Below are positions 6,510-6,981 of a stretch of DNA of 6,981 nucleotides, piece by piece. The number at the start of each line of letters is the position of its first letter. The stretch's first letter is position 1. Position numbers and translations under genes: made by a program. The notes below the pieces were generated by a model. It made no database searches. It saw nothing but the letters and a program-made list of their open reading frames with translations, and was not told the origin of the DNA. Source of the DNA: an uncultured Myxococcales bacterium (GTDB lineage: Bacteria; Myxococcota_A; Bradymonadia; UBA7976; UBA1532). The stretch is taken from the NCBI GenBank assembly GCA_937896275.1, contig CALBMW010000895.1:1-6981 (forward strand). The letters are read 5' to 3'.

Positions 6510-6839
6510 ATGGGCACCTATGTGAACGTCACCGACTCTGACTTCCAGCAGGAGGTCCTCGAGAGCGACCTGCCGGTGCTGGTCGACTTCTGGGCCCCCT
6601 GGTGTGGGCCCTGCCGCGCCATCGCGCCCCACATCGAGGCCCTGGGCGAGAAATACGCAGGCAAGCTGAAGGTGGCCAAGGTCAACGTCGACGAGAACCA
6701 GCGCATCGCGGGCCAACTGGGCGTCCGTGGCATCCCCGCGATCATGGTGTTCAGCAAGGGCGAGGTGGCCAACCAGATGACCGGCATGCCGCCCAACCCC
6801 GCCGCCAAGCTCGAGGCCTTGGTGCAGGGCCTGGTCTGA
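6510..6839 (+). CDS. trxA: Thioredoxin
   Basis: A 109-residue cytosolic disulfide reductase, the normal size for a stand-alone thioredoxin. The redox motif is W31-C32-G-P-C35 within VDFWAPWCGPC. The cis-proline is P76 in GVRGIPAIMVF, so spacing is the same as in E. coli thioredoxin 1. No signal peptide or membrane segment is seen, so it should be reduced by thioredoxin reductase rather than act in the envelope. The last helix starts after GMPPNPAAK, slightly longer and more Pro-rich than usual at that turn. GGAGGG at 6499-6504 is the best ribosome site in the window, 5 nt before the ATG. It lies 66 nt after rodA behind a hairpin. It could be read through from rodA or from an unrecognised promoter. 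Confidence 0.97.
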   Translation: MGTYVNVTDSDFQQEVLESDLPVLVDFWAPWCGPCRAIAPHIEALGEKYAGKLKVAKVNVDENQRIAGQLGVRGIPAIMVFSKGEVANQMTGMPPNPAAKLEALVQGLV

Positions 6840-6840
6840 C

Positions 6841-6885
6841 CGGGGCACGGTGGAACGCGGGTCCGAGGTGCCTGACCGTGCCCCG
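6841..6885 (+). repeat. 11-bp perfect inverted repeat after thioredoxin, spanning the next gene's start
   Basis: CGGGGCACGGT (6841-6851) and ACCGTGCCCCG (6875-6885) are perfect reverse complements separated by 23 nt. The left arm begins 1 nt after the thioredoxin stop. The possible GTG starts of the following gene lie in the left arm (6850) and in the loop (6868). No T-run follows. It could be a termination or attenuation structure, an RNA element controlling translation, or a protein-binding site. Confidence 0.5.
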
Positions 6886-6981
6886 TCGAGCGGGCTCCCC
6901 CTCACGCTCTCGGTGAACGGGTGGCGGGTCGTCGTGGTGGGCGCAGGGCCGGTGGGCCGCCGCCGCGTCGAGGCTCTGCTC
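6850..6981 (+). CDS. Precorrin-2 dehydrogenase / sirohydrochlorin ferrochelatase-type protein (5' end only)
   Basis: The window ends 44 codons into this frame. The segment LPLTLSVNGWRVVVVGAGP matches the start of the siroheme-synthase N-terminal domain: a short strand ending in a Gly-Trp turn, then a beta strand and an NAD-binding loop G-A-G-P-V-G-R-R-R (G31, G33 and G36 if counted from 6850), then RVEALL. Family knowledge: such enzymes (SirC, Met8 or the CysG N-domain) oxidise precorrin-2 to sirohydrochlorin with NAD+, and some also insert iron to make siroheme. The start is uncertain. GTG at 6850 and GTG at 6868 both keep the LPLTL strand; GTG at 6913 would lose it. None has a convincing ribosome site. 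Whether it is single-domain or fused to a methyltransferase cannot be seen. Another Rossmann-fold NAD(P) enzyme is possible but less likely. Confidence 0.7.
   Translation, partial: MERGSEVPDRAPSSGLPLTLSVNGWRVVVVGAGPVGRRRVEALL

Noticed and set aside
5292..6905. A 537-codon open frame on the minus strand opposite rodA and thioredoxin
   Set aside because: It runs across two unrelated, clearly identified + strand genes and their gap, with a biased Gln/His/Asp/Arg composition and no domain. It is a shadow of GC-rich coding sequence.

Overview
The window is a high-GC bacterial chromosomal segment that holds the cell-elongation (rod-shape) operon and its flanks. Gene order on the + strand is mreB-mreC-mreD-mrdA(PBP2)-rodA-thioredoxin-precorrin-2 dehydrogenase (start only). 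A membrane-anchored PpiD/SurA-like periplasmic chaperone is transcribed divergently at the left edge (N-terminal part only). The very high GC content, the protein character (MreB and the PpiD-like anchor resemble my memory of myxobacterial homologues) and the gene order suggest a Myxococcota or other former-deltaproteobacterial organism. This is inference; no taxonomic marker gene is present.

Layout: 1-696 (-) PpiD/SurA-like gene, running off the left edge. 697-847 is a divergent promoter region with a sigma70-like promoter on each strand and a small dyad centred on one -35 box. 848-3257 is mreBCD, translationally coupled (mreB stop overlaps mreC start; mreC/mreD overlap by 4 nt). 3258-3447 is a 190-nt gap with a weak promoter candidate and three stem-loops, two of them perfect and close to the PBP2 start. 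3448-6443 is mrdA-rodA, coupled by an ATGA overlap. 6444-6509 holds a strong GC-rich hairpin. 6510-6839 is a classical thioredoxin. 6840-6981 holds an 11-bp perfect inverted repeat that straddles the start of a siroheme-pathway dehydrogenase, cut by the right edge.

Function: MreB filaments, MreC and MreD form the scaffold and regulators of the elongasome. RodA (SEDS glycosyltransferase) polymerises lipid II, and PBP2 (class B transpeptidase) crosslinks the new strands. The PpiD-like protein would assist folding of envelope proteins on the periplasmic face. Thioredoxin and the siroheme enzyme are cytosolic housekeeping functions that follow the operon without an obvious mechanistic link.

This is a conserved housekeeping region. 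I found no defence system, mobile element, CRISPR array, tRNA or rRNA, and no sign of a new multi-gene system. The points worth a second look are regulatory: the structured mreD-mrdA gap, the dyad in the divergent promoter, and the inverted repeat at the start of the last gene.
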